A stretch of 34,452 nt of DNA from Myxococcales bacterium (lineage in GTDB: Bacteria; Pseudomonadota; Gammaproteobacteria; DSM-16500): positions 1-34,452 of the forward strand of contig CAJCIZ010000037.1 in the NCBI GenBank assembly GCA_903970525.1, in the 5' to 3' direction. Position 1 is the stretch's first letter, and every line of letters starts with the position of its first letter. The position numbers were made by a program, and so were the translations under genes. A model generated the notes under the pieces. It saw only the letters and a program-made list of their open reading frames with translations, did not search any database and was not told where the DNA came from. Of the stretch, positions 14,371 to 22,909 are shown piece by piece.

Positions 14371-15894
14371 AACAGAATCTAGTCGCATGCCCACCAACCA
14401 CAAGCCTACAAAGTAGATAACAACAGCAGGAAATAACAACATCAGCAAATGCATACTGCGCCACAATATCAAATGAGAAATCCATGCTTCAATACTATTC
14501 ACACTAAGCCACAAAAATATGGCCAATAGAGCATTAACAAATAGTAAGCGACAAGCAAATACCATCCAACCTTTACAAGGGTTATACATTTTTGAACGCC
14601 GCAAAAAATAATATAAAAATGTTGCGTTAAATACCGCTGCTAGAGAAGTTGATAAGGCAATGCCGGCATGTGCCAATGACCAAATGAAAGTAAAATTAAA
14701 AATAATATTAAAAAGCACAGCGATGACACCTATCCATACTGGCGTACGCATATCTTGTTTTGCATAAAATCCCGCGGCCAACACTTTTATCAACATGAAA
14801 GGCACAATTCCTAAGGCAAATGCGGTTAAACTTTTACTCGTCATTAACACAGCACTGCCATTAAAGTAGCCGTGCTGAAATAAAGTGCTGAGCAAAGGAC
14901 CCGACATGATGGCAAGGATGACTGCTGCAGGCAGTCCTACCAATAACACACAACGCAATGCCCAATCTAAAATCTCAGAAAAATGATTCTCTGAATGAGT
15001 AGCATGACTACGTGATAATTGTGGCAGTATCACGGTCGCTATGGCCACGCCAAATATCCCTAATGGAACATCCATTAATCTATCTGAATAATATAACCAA
15101 GAAACACTACCCACTGTGAGAAATGACGCAAAGATGGTATCTAACAAAATATTAATTTGTGAGACTGAAACACCAAATAATGCGGGTAGCATCAACTTAA
15201 ATACTTTTTTAACCCCTGTATTGTGAAAATTAAAGCTGAGATGCGTAAATAAATTTAATGGTTTTAAAAAATACCAAAGAAACCAAAGCTGAAAGACACC
15301 AGCCACTAACACACTCCACGCGAGCGCATAAATGGGAATGTGGAACCGTGGCGCTAACCAAACTGATGCCACTATCATAAATATATTTAATAAAGTTGGC
15401 ACAAATGCCGCAACCCAAAAACGGCTATAGGTATTTAAAATAGCGCCAGCAAATGCGGTCAATGAGATAAAAACTAAATATGGAAACGTAATACGCAGAA
15501 TGACGACAGCCCAATCAAAGCTGGGCGTGCCTACCGTAAATCCCGGCGCAACTAACTTAATAATCCAGGGTGCAAAGATCACCCCTAAAATCGTCACTAG
15601 CAATAAGATCGAGCCTAAAATCCCTGCCATCGAATTAATAAACCGTTGCATTTCGCTCTGTGTCGCTTGTTTTTGATATTCTGCTAAGACTGGAACAAAC
15701 GCTTGAGAAAATGAACCTTCCGCAAAAAGCTGCCGTATCATATTCGGAATTTTGAATGCAATAGAAAACGCATCTAGAGCGACACCCGCGCCAAACATTT
15801 GCGCCATGATAAAATCCCGAATAAAACCTGCAATACGGGAAATCATTGTCATGCTAACGACGGTTGACGTGGATTTAACTAAATCTTTACTCAT
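14320..15894 (-). CDS. murJ: MurJ/MviN lipid II flippase
   Basis: 525 residues from the ATG at 15894 (MSKDLVKSTSTVVSMTMISR), which overlaps the stop of the upstream glycosyltransferase gene as ATGA. The frame extends 12 codons further but those lie within the glycosyltransferase. The N-terminus SRIAGFIRDFIMAQMFGAG, then FKIPNMIRQLFAEGSFSQAF, follows E. coli MurJ closely, including the arginines at the central cavity, and about 14 membrane helices are apparent. MurJ flips undecaprenyl-diphosphate-linked peptidoglycan precursor. Its usual neighbours are translation or riboflavin genes; here it closes a polysaccharide operon. It may be the housekeeping copy placed here, or a paralogue flipping the polysaccharide unit; the strong MurJ signature favours lipid II. 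Confidence 0.92.
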   Translation of the reverse strand: MSKDLVKSTSTVVSMTMISRIAGFIRDFIMAQMFGAGVALDAFSIAFKIPNMIRQLFAEGSFSQAFVPVLAEYQKQATQSEMQRFINSMAGILGSILLLVTILGVIFAPWIIKLVAPGFTVGTPSFDWAVVILRITFPYLVFISLTAFAGAILNTYSRFWVAAFVPTLLNIFMIVASVWLAPRFHIPIYALAWSVLVAGVFQLWFLWYFLKPLNLFTHLSFNFHNTGVKKVFKLMLPALFGVSVSQINILLDTIFASFLTVGSVSWLYYSDRLMDVPLGIFGVAIATVILPQLSRSHATHSENHFSEILDWALRCVLLVGLPAAVILAIMSGPLLSTLFQHGYFNGSAVLMTSKSLTAFALGIVPFMLIKVLAAGFYAKQDMRTPVWIGVIAVLFNIIFNFTFIWSLAHAGIALSTSLAAVFNATFLYYFLRRSKMYNPCKGWMVFACRLLFVNALLAIFLWLSVNSIEAWISHLILWRSMHLLMLLFPAVVIYFVGLWLVGMRLDSVLIPGYQAASCIQFFSK

Positions 15895-17015
15895 ACTAAC
15901 AGTGAGATTCCCATTTCTTGTAAAATACATTGATTCACTTTATTGACATCATATTTCTCAACCGCAATCTCACGGCTCATTTCACCCATTGTTTGAATCG
16001 CTTGAGGATTCGCAATAAAATATTTCATCGCATCACTTAACGCTTCTGCATCGCACACCGGCACAAGGAAACCATTTTTTTTATCAATCACAGTTTCTCG
16101 GCAACCTGGCACATCTGTTGTAATAATGGGGCGCCCCATTGCCATTGCCTCTAAAACAGTCCGTGGTGTCCCTTCTCCGTAAGACGGTAAGACATATACA
16201 GAGCTTTTCTCTAACTGGGTTCTGACATCGGAGATTTTACCTAAATATTCAATCACACCGGTATTCACCCAATCTGAAAGCTCTTTTTCACTGATAGAAT
16301 TCGGATTCGTATCAATCCAGCCTGCCAGTTTGAATACGACATGAGGATACGTTTTCTTGATGATACGCGCCGCCTCTACATATTCTCGCACGCCTTTATC
16401 AACTAATAACCGTGCAATCATCAAAAAAGAAATGCTCTCAGGCAAAGACATGGGTTGAAAATAACTGATATCAACACCTGAACCATTAATAATGGCAACA
16501 GGCTGTCTCGAGCTAATCAGCTTCTCGTCACGGAATGAACGAAGATTATCTTTGTTTTGGAAAAATAATTTTTTGTTAAAACGCAAAGTAAACTGAAATA
16601 AACTTCTTGCTATAAAACCTATGATATGACTTTTCAAATTTGTTTTTGAAAAAACATAGCCGGTTCCTGTTAGCATGGCATAAATATTGGGAACTTTCGC
16701 AAGCTTTGCCGCCAAGGTTCCATAGATCACTGGCTTAATCGTATAACTGAAAATGACTTCTGGTTTTGCTTTTTTTAAGAAGAAAAATAATTTTGCGAGT
16801 AACGCCATATCTTGCAGAGGATTTTTACCATTTCGTTGCATTTTAACAGGGAAATATTTCACGCCTATTGCCGCAAGCGTATTCATCACTTTTTCATCAA
16901 CGGGTGCAACGGCTGTCACTTCAAACCCTTTAGCCAGAAATTCTTTAATTAAATGCAAGCGAAAATTAATCAACGATTCGGGATAACTTGCAATAATGAC
17001 AAACTGACGACTCAT
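15891..17015 (-). CDS. GT4-family glycosyltransferase (PglA/WbpH-like)
   Basis: 374 residues with the GT-B fold. The N-terminal half begins FVIIASYPESLINFRLHLIKEFL and contains IFSYTIKPVIYGTLAAKLAK and AMLTGTGYVF, a pattern of enzymes that add the second sugar to undecaprenyl-diphosphate-linked HexNAc or bacillosamine. The C-terminal half has the GT4 nucleotide-binding EX7E motif in YGEGTPRTVLEAMAMGRPII. It overlaps the PIG-L gene by one base upstream and murJ by 4 nt downstream. With the PglC-like enzyme three genes upstream, it probably catalyses the next step at the cytoplasmic face. Donor and linkage are not readable. Confidence 0.9.
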   Translation of the reverse strand: MSRQFVIIASYPESLINFRLHLIKEFLAKGFEVTAVAPVDEKVMNTLAAIGVKYFPVKMQRNGKNPLQDMALLAKLFFFLKKAKPEVIFSYTIKPVIYGTLAAKLAKVPNIYAMLTGTGYVFSKTNLKSHIIGFIARSLFQFTLRFNKKLFFQNKDNLRSFRDEKLISSRQPVAIINGSGVDISYFQPMSLPESISFLMIARLLVDKGVREYVEAARIIKKTYPHVVFKLAGWIDTNPNSISEKELSDWVNTGVIEYLGKISDVRTQLEKSSVYVLPSYGEGTPRTVLEAMAMGRPIITTDVPGCRETVIDKKNGFLVPVCDAEALSDAMKYFIANPQAIQTMGEMSREIAVEKYDVNKVNQCILQEMGISLLV

Positions 17016-17677
17016 CAGATCACATCTCTAACAATAAAAAATGCTTCAGCAGCTGCTCTATGCACGGTACTGCCGCGCAAGGTGGCGAGTGCTTTTAATG
17101 CCTCCAATGATCTTTCGTGAGGAAACTCTTTTACTTGATCGACATGCATGCCGAATGCTTTTAACTTCATCTCTAAATAATCTGAAATATCAAAAAATGC
17201 ATTAGGATGAAATGCTGAAGTTAAATACGGCGCATTCCAGTTTGTTTCAGAGAGTGTTTCATAAGCATATATTTTTTTGGGGTACACATGACGATTAGGT
17301 CTTGCTGCAACCAGTGCAGATAAAAACGTATGCTGATGGTCAAGATGGATATCTGAACTGAATGGTATAAACATCATGTCAGGATTGATGTCATCAACCA
17401 ATGCGCCCAATTTTTTATTGAGTTCCGAATGTGGCACTTTATCAAGTCCAGCTGCTGGAAAATCACAAAAGATAGTATTTTTCACACCGAGAAATTTATG
17501 CGCTTGCAAAGCATGTGAACGGCCGCGTTCTACTTGCTCTTCTGTCATATAAGGCGGACCGGCTTTTGTTATGATTGCCACATGCACATGATGTTTTTCT
17601 TTTGCGAGTCTCGCTATTGTTCCACCGCAACCCAAAACTTCATCGTCTGGATGAGGTGCTACGACAAGAATATTCAT
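17015..17677 (-). CDS. PIG-L/LmbE-family zinc deacetylase
   Basis: 220 residues from the ATG at 17677 (MNILVVAPHPDDEVLGCGGT); GGAG sits 8 nt upstream. The frame extends to 17725 but that part overlaps the preceding gene. The zinc motif AHPDDE appears as APHPDDE (H9, D12 by family) and the later HLDH in SDIHLDHQHT supplies the third ligand. PIG-L enzymes remove N-acetyl groups from GlcNAc-containing lipids or glycans. Placed between the phosphoglycosyltransferase and the GT4 genes, it may deacetylate the first sugar on the lipid carrier or a sugar nucleotide. Ligation of ends: it begins 19 nt after the PglC-like gene and overlaps the GT4 start by one base. Confidence 0.88.
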   Translation of the reverse strand: MNILVVAPHPDDEVLGCGGTIARLAKEKHHVHVAIITKAGPPYMTEEQVERGRSHALQAHKFLGVKNTIFCDFPAAGLDKVPHSELNKKLGALVDDINPDMMFIPFSSDIHLDHQHTFLSALVAARPNRHVYPKKIYAYETLSETNWNAPYLTSAFHPNAFFDISDYLEMKLKAFGMHVDQVKEFPHERSLEALKALATLRGSTVHRAAAEAFFIVRDVI

Positions 17678-17696
17678 AGGTGACTCCATGTTAGAA

Positions 17697-18296
17697 TTAT
17701 TGACTCCGACTATGACTTTCCGCAAGATCGATTGCTTTTTGATTTCTAATGGATCCGCGTAAAATGACTACAGTTGTTTGTATTAAAATTTTTAAATCTA
17801 ACCCAAAAGATTGATGATCAACATACCATAAATCTAATGAAAGTTGCTCACGCCATGTTAACTCAACATTGCCATTGACTTCAGCCCACCCCGTTAAGCC
17901 AGGCCTAACGTTAAAACGACGACGCTCGCTGATAGACATGTCTTTCAATGAATCAAATAAACAAGGACGCGGCCCGACCAAACTCATACTACCACTTAAT
18001 ACATTGATCAGCTGAGGAATTTCATCCAGTTTTAATCGACGTAAAATATAACCCACAGGTGTCACTAAGGCATGGTTATGTTTGATTGGCCCTAACTCAC
18101 TTGGACTATGTTGATGGAGATACATACTGCGAAATTTATAAATGTAAAAGGGCGACTCATTTTTTCCGACACGCTTTTGCTTAAAAAAGACAGGGCCTGC
18201 GGATTCTATCTTAATCAGAAACGCGATAAGAAGAAATGCAGGCGCTAATAGCACAAGAAAAAAAAATGAAAAAATGATATCAAATAAACGTTTCAT
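17697..18296 (-). CDS. Small phosphoglycosyl transferase (PglC-like initiating enzyme)
   Basis: 199 residues, the size of the minimal monotopic phosphoglycosyl transferases. A single N-terminal re-entrant hydrophobic helix (about 5-28) is followed by GPVFFKQKRVGKNESPFYIYKFRSM, the catalytic D91-E92 pair in RRLKLDEIPQLINVLSG, MSLVGPRP and RPGLTGWAEVNG. It moves a phospho-sugar from a UDP-sugar to undecaprenyl phosphate and so starts assembly of the repeat unit. PglC uses UDP-diNAc-bacillosamine, which fits the aminotransferase and PglD-like genes at 7916-9928; galactose or GalNAc initiators of the same family remain possible. A 2-nt gap separates it from the upstream methyltransferase. Confidence 0.92.
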   Translation of the reverse strand: MKRLFDIIFSFFFLVLLAPAFLLIAFLIKIESAGPVFFKQKRVGKNESPFYIYKFRSMYLHQHSPSELGPIKHNHALVTPVGYILRRLKLDEIPQLINVLSGSMSLVGPRPCLFDSLKDMSISERRRFNVRPGLTGWAEVNGNVELTWREQLSLDLWYVDHQSFGLDLKILIQTTVVILRGSIRNQKAIDLAESHSRSQ

Positions 18297-18298
18297 TT

Positions 18299-18973
18299 TT
18301 AGGGTGTTGCTACCAAAACAAAACCGCTGCCAGTCTTCACAGGAACTAATTCAAAATGACTAAACCCTACCATCTTGGCCAATTTTTCAATATCAGCTTT
18401 GCTGTAATAATAAACGTTGCCTCGGGAGGTCAATATATATCGCAACTTACGCAGCGGGCCTCTAATCAGAGAATGGCTTGGGAATGAAGCAATAACTTTT
18501 CCAGTCGTGACAGATTTTAATTTATTTAAAAAAGTCACGGGATCGGGCAAATAATCGAATACACCCATTGCGATGGAATAATCAAATTTTTCTGGTGTTT
18601 CTAGCTCTAGGAAATTAGCACGGCGTAAACTACAGGTTTTTTCTAAGTTTAGTTTTTTAATTCTTTCACCAGCAATTCTTAACATGCCTTCTGAAAAATC
18701 TACACCCAGCACACTCTTAGCGCCTTTCTGACCCAGATTCGTGATATACACGCCTGTGCCACATCCAACATCAATAATACTTTTTCCGCGCGCATCACCA
18801 ACGGTATTCATTGCGATGTCAAAGCGTTCATAGATAGGTTTTCTAAAATTTTTATTAAACCAACGGGTAAAGCCTTTTTCTTCGTCATTATAAATTGCTT
18901 CAAAAACACCGGCGTCACGATCAAAGCGTCGGTTAACAAATTCCAGTTCTTTTTCCATTTCATTCGTTGTCAT
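18299..18973 (-). CDS. Class I SAM-dependent methyltransferase
   Basis: 224 residues. The SAM-binding loop is SIIDVGCGTGVYITNLGQKG (about 65-84), the acidic second strand is VLGVDFSEGMLRIA, and motif IV is FDYSIAMGVFDYLPDP. The N-terminal 60 residues (EKELEFVNRRFDRDAGVFEAIY) form a helical cap. It would methylate a sugar or a small intermediate of the pathway; substrate specificity is not visible. It lies tightly between asnB (9-nt gap) and the PglC-like gene (2-nt gap). Confidence 0.85.
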   Translation of the reverse strand: MTTNEMEKELEFVNRRFDRDAGVFEAIYNDEEKGFTRWFNKNFRKPIYERFDIAMNTVGDARGKSIIDVGCGTGVYITNLGQKGAKSVLGVDFSEGMLRIAGERIKKLNLEKTCSLRRANFLELETPEKFDYSIAMGVFDYLPDPVTFLNKLKSVTTGKVIASFPSHSLIRGPLRKLRYILTSRGNVYYYSKADIEKLAKMVGFSHFELVPVKTGSGFVLVATP

Positions 18974-18982
18974 ATCTCATCC

Positions 18983-20815
18983 CTATCTCAGATAATTATT
19001 CTTAAGTTCATTTTGATGCCATACTTCGAGACAGAATAAGTTCCAGAGAATTTTTGCTCTCTTTTCTTCTGGTACTTTGTTATTGTCTCGTAATATCTTA
19101 TTGATAAAATCACGATTCATATAATTTTCAGCATAACACCCTGGCGCCAAACTATCGTAAATTTTATCTTTAAGATCGATACTAACCCATTGTTTAAGGC
19201 TAACCTCAAAACCTCTTTTAGGTTGGTTAATCAATTCTGGCGGCAAATATTTCTTCGCAATTTCTCTTAAAATATGTTTAGTTACAAGCCCCTTAACCTT
19301 GCAATTATCCGGCAAACTAGGGACAAAATTCAACAGGTATTTTGATAAAAATGGGCTTCTGGCTTCTAAAGAATTGGCCATGGTGGCAATATCCATTTTT
19401 ACCAGTAAGTCGCTAAATAACAACAGATTAAAGTCCAAATAAAGCATTTTAGACAACTGTGTCAATTGTGTATTGGCAAATATAGAAGCAATAAATGCAT
19501 TCATTTCAGTCAAAATTGGGCCGTCATTAAAACAATGCACATCTTCATAGATATCTGAGGTAGCAGATAAGTAGAAATCTAAGCCTTTTTTGCCGCCCAT
19601 ACTGATTAAGCGATGCAGATAGTTATAAGGACTTTGCTTCTGACTAGGTTTAGGCAGCCAGCTCTTTATCGGCGATAACCGCCCCAGCTGAGAGAGCAAA
19701 CTGCTCGCCATTGGCACATATCGCCTATATCCGCCAAATAACTCATCTGCGCCATCGCCATTTAATACCACATTGACACTTTTTTTAGCTTCTCTGGAAA
19801 CATAGAAACTTGGGATGGCACTACTGTCCATAAATGGCTCACCGTAATGCGTTAAAATATGTTCTATATCTCTATTCAGATCAATAGAAATTTGTAATTC
19901 TGTATGCGCGGTTTGATATTTTTGAGCTGCTAATTTTGCGAGACTTGATTCATCAAACAAACCATCAATTTTAACGGTAAAGGTTTTTAATTTAGGCGTC
20001 AGTTTTGATGCCATTGCAACCACGATATTACTATCGATACCACCACTTAAAAATGCCCCGACTTCCACATCACTTGATAACAGTCTATCACTCACACTTT
20101 TTTTTATTTTTTCTTCTGTCTCGTGTAGCACATCTGTGAATTTAGCTTGTGGCGTTTTGTCAGTGTAAGATTGTAAGATATCGTAATATTTTTGCGTTTT
20201 TGTTTGCAGGGTATCTATATTGACAACTAAGAATGTACCCCCTTCCAGCTTATGAACATTTTTGTATGGTGTGTAAGACTTATAAATAAATCCCGCACGT
20301 AGATAGCATTGAATAGCGTCTTCGTTAATCTCTAATTGCGTGATATTCTTTATTGAATTTAATTCGCTTGCAAACAAGAAGCTCCCATTCATTTGAGAAT
20401 AATATAAGGGTTTTTTTCCCGCACGATCACGCGCCAGAATCAGTGTATGATGACTTCTATCATAAATACAAAAAGCAAACATACCATCAAGACGCGCAAA
20501 CATGTCTTCGCCAAATTTTAAATAAAGATAAAGCAACGTTTCCGTATCAGAATTCGTGCGAAAATTAAATTCGGGCAACAACTGTCGTAGTTCTAGATGA
20601 TTGTAGATTTCGCCATTAAATATAATAGAGTATTGTTCATAATGGAAAGGCTGCTGCCCATTTTTGACATCTTGAATCGCCAATCGAGTGTGAATCAATG
20701 CGATAGTATTATCAACATAGATAGCCTGGTCATCTGGGCCTCTATGCATTAATGAATTCTTAATGTTATTTAAATCATAATTATGATGATTTATTATTCC
20801 GGCAATTCCACACAA
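18983..20815 (-). CDS. asnB: Asparagine synthetase B-type amidotransferase (canonical copy)
   Basis: 610 residues. The N-terminal class II glutaminase begins MCGIAGIINHH with the nucleophile C2; HTRLAIQD (R44) and FNGEIYNH (oxyanion Asn in place) are intact. The C-terminal synthetase domain has the pyrophosphatase loop SGGIDS (257-262) and VVLNGDGADELFGGYRRY. It uses glutamine and ATP to turn a carboxyl into an amide. In polysaccharide loci, homologues such as WbpS are thought to amidate hexuronic acids; free asparagine synthesis is the alternative. It follows the GT2 gene after 32 nt. A second, altered copy is at 24717-26459. Confidence 0.9.
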   Translation of the reverse strand: MCGIAGIINHHNYDLNNIKNSLMHRGPDDQAIYVDNTIALIHTRLAIQDVKNGQQPFHYEQYSIIFNGEIYNHLELRQLLPEFNFRTNSDTETLLYLYLKFGEDMFARLDGMFAFCIYDRSHHTLILARDRAGKKPLYYSQMNGSFLFASELNSIKNITQLEINEDAIQCYLRAGFIYKSYTPYKNVHKLEGGTFLVVNIDTLQTKTQKYYDILQSYTDKTPQAKFTDVLHETEEKIKKSVSDRLLSSDVEVGAFLSGGIDSNIVVAMASKLTPKLKTFTVKIDGLFDESSLAKLAAQKYQTAHTELQISIDLNRDIEHILTHYGEPFMDSSAIPSFYVSREAKKSVNVVLNGDGADELFGGYRRYVPMASSLLSQLGRLSPIKSWLPKPSQKQSPYNYLHRLISMGGKKGLDFYLSATSDIYEDVHCFNDGPILTEMNAFIASIFANTQLTQLSKMLYLDFNLLLFSDLLVKMDIATMANSLEARSPFLSKYLLNFVPSLPDNCKVKGLVTKHILREIAKKYLPPELINQPKRGFEVSLKQWVSIDLKDKIYDSLAPGCYAENYMNRDFINKILRDNNKVPEEKRAKILWNLFCLEVWHQNELKNNYLR

Positions 20816-20847
20816 AATTATTTACCTTTCAATTACGTATTTTAAAA

Positions 20848-21657
20848 TCAATCACTATTGAGCAATGCCGCACGCAGTATAAATCGCAGTTTTTTGGGTA
20901 AAATATAATATCCTAATTTACCTATCACAAAAAAAGCTTGGGATAATTTAAAATTCAAAAAGCAATATTTCAGCTGCAATCCTGTCGCGCTTAAGGAATA
21001 ACGTAGTTTTTTCCTCTCTTCAAAGAACTGAGCGGAATGAATGCGATGATACGTCAAGCACTCCTCTAACAAATAAATAGTGGCACCTTGCTTCAGTAAT
21101 CGTAAAAACATCTCATAGTCTATTTGTGAGGTTCTTTTTATATCATATTTCACCAAATCTTTTCTAATTAAAACTGAAGAGTGCGATATCAAATTAAAAT
21201 AAAGCATTTTATCCAGCGTGATTCTTGTTAATTGCATAGCTTGAGGATCTGATATTACAACTTCATTGATATTGACTTCATTATCGTTAGAAAATAATTT
21301 TGAGCGTGTTGCGATGAAGTGTAGCTTTTTCTCTTTTATGCATTTCACTTGATACTCTAACTTATGCTTATTCCATAAGTCATCGGCATCTATGATGGCA
21401 ATCCACTCAAACTGGGCATGATCTACACCATAATTTAATGCTGCTGCGCGCCCTATTCGCCCAGTTGGAAATAGATTAATTTTCATCAGAGGATTTTTCG
21501 TCATATAGTCTCTGATAATATTCACGGTATAATCTGTAGAACCATCATCGACAATCACAATTTCAAAATCTTGATAGGTTTGATGACAAATAGAGTTCAA
21601 CGTATCAATGATATACGCTGCTGCATTGTAAGCTGTGATAATAATCGAGAGTTTCAT
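20848..21657 (-). CDS. GT2-family glycosyltransferase
   Basis: 269 residues with the GT-A/GT2 layout. It starts MKLSIIITAYNAAAYIIDTL, has EIVIVDDGSTDYT (nucleotide-binding Asp residues) and the metal-binding DXD-type motif in IAIIDADDLWNKHKL. The later TYHRIHSAQFF is typical of small GT2 enzymes of O-antigen loci. It overlaps the polymerase-like gene upstream by 4 nt. It would add a sugar to the growing lipid-linked unit in the cytoplasm; the donor is not predictable. Only two typical glycosyltransferases plus one initiator lie in this window, so a complete repeat unit may need others nearby. Confidence 0.9.
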   Translation of the reverse strand: MKLSIIITAYNAAAYIIDTLNSICHQTYQDFEIVIVDDGSTDYTVNIIRDYMTKNPLMKINLFPTGRIGRAAALNYGVDHAQFEWIAIIDADDLWNKHKLEYQVKCIKEKKLHFIATRSKLFSNDNEVNINEVVISDPQAMQLTRITLDKMLYFNLISHSSVLIRKDLVKYDIKRTSQIDYEMFLRLLKQGATIYLLEECLTYHRIHSAQFFEERKKLRYSLSATGLQLKYCFLNFKLSQAFFVIGKLGYYILPKKLRFILRAALLNSD

Positions 21658-22856
21658 TGAAATCCTTTTATCAGCTTATTATTTTTTAAATACAATTTTG
21701 ATATTTTATCGTGCATGAGCACAAAAATCACTACCGCTAATAACAACCAATTAACGCGCGTACGATAAGAATATTGAAACATAGAATAAAATAAATAACA
21801 GGTATAAGGCAGCAGATAAAATATGCCTTTCTTAAATAATTCTCTTAAAATAATGAGATTCATAGAAACATACAGAAGAAGACCGATCAAACCCACCTGA
21901 TGAAATAATGCAACAAAATTGTTATGAAATTCCAACGTTCCTCGCGTACCTGTACCATAGGTACCTGTTCCAAATAAAAAATATCCTATGCTCTCAAAAT
22001 TTTCGTTAATGCCACGCACCGCTCTAAAATAAATATCATTTGATAACCCAGAATAGTCTGACGGCAGCATTGAAAGCCTTGTGGTCACCATATGCAAATA
22101 TAATTTATGCCCAATGCTAAAAATACCAACGAATCCAATCGCAACACCCACTAAGCCGACTAACCATAATGAATATCCTTTCACTTTAATTCTAAACAAT
22201 AAAAAGTAGGAACAAACATATAAAAGGATGACAGGTATACAAGCCCGCGAGGCGGATAAGAAAATAAAAAGCAAGTTAACGTTGATAACAATCAAAGACA
22301 TCCATTTGTTGACTAAAATTTTCTGCTCTTTCGCCCACAAGGTAATATACATAAAAAATGCAAAATTGACCAAAGCAAAGAAACCCAATTGGTTAGGATT
22401 ATTAAAACTCAAACTAACCCGCTGAATAGCAGCACCGCCTTTCGCCATAAAACAAAATGGAATGATTAAATCTAACATGAGGAATACTAAAACCAAGCGA
22501 TAGAATTTTTGCTGCGTATACATTTGATGTAAATAAAATATCATCAGAAGAAAAGTCGTCACCAAAATTACATAATAAAAATTTAAAATAAGAAGCGTGA
22601 TAGTGACATCTTTCGTGTCTAAAATATAAACAAAAAGCATCGTGATGATTGAATAACTTGAAAAAACAAGAAATGTTCTAAACAAGCTAGAGTACTGCGT
22701 CAGAAACTTTAAGTTGGGGAGCCTAGATAAAAATAACACCAGAAACAACAGTGCTATGGCAATATCAACAGGCTGAGGGCTTCCAGATTCTGTATAATAC
22801 CAAGGTAACAGAAAGAACATAAAACTTGATAAAATTAATATCAATGATCTAGTCAT
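21654..22856 (-). CDS. O-antigen polymerase/ligase-like membrane protein (Wzy/WaaL type), copy 2
   Basis: 400 residues, about 10-12 membrane helices. The C-terminal periplasmic loop has FHNNFVALFHQVGLIGLLLY, the Wzy/WaaL-type block, and the centre has SASRACIPVILLY. It is a paralogue of 10720-11973: shared blocks are LLPWY--SG--QPVDI, F-NPNQLGFFAL-N and RTRVNWLLLAVVIF. It overlaps the GT2 start by 4 nt and lies 53 nt after the second flippase gene. Each of the two polymerase-like copies lies in a group with its own flippase nearby, so two glycans, or one polymerase and one ligase, are possible. Confidence 0.85.
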   Translation of the reverse strand: MTRSLILILSSFMFFLLPWYYTESGSPQPVDIAIALLFLVLFLSRLPNLKFLTQYSSLFRTFLVFSSYSIITMLFVYILDTKDVTITLLILNFYYVILVTTFLLMIFYLHQMYTQQKFYRLVLVFLMLDLIIPFCFMAKGGAAIQRVSLSFNNPNQLGFFALVNFAFFMYITLWAKEQKILVNKWMSLIVINVNLLFIFLSASRACIPVILLYVCSYFLLFRIKVKGYSLWLVGLVGVAIGFVGIFSIGHKLYLHMVTTRLSMLPSDYSGLSNDIYFRAVRGINENFESIGYFLFGTGTYGTGTRGTLEFHNNFVALFHQVGLIGLLLYVSMNLIILRELFKKGIFYLLPYTCYLFYSMFQYSYRTRVNWLLLAVVIFVLMHDKISKLYLKNNKLIKGFQ

Positions 22857-22909
22857 GCGCGTCTCATTAGAATACTTTTCATACCGGCCTACTTTGCTCC
22901 ACCCTTCAT

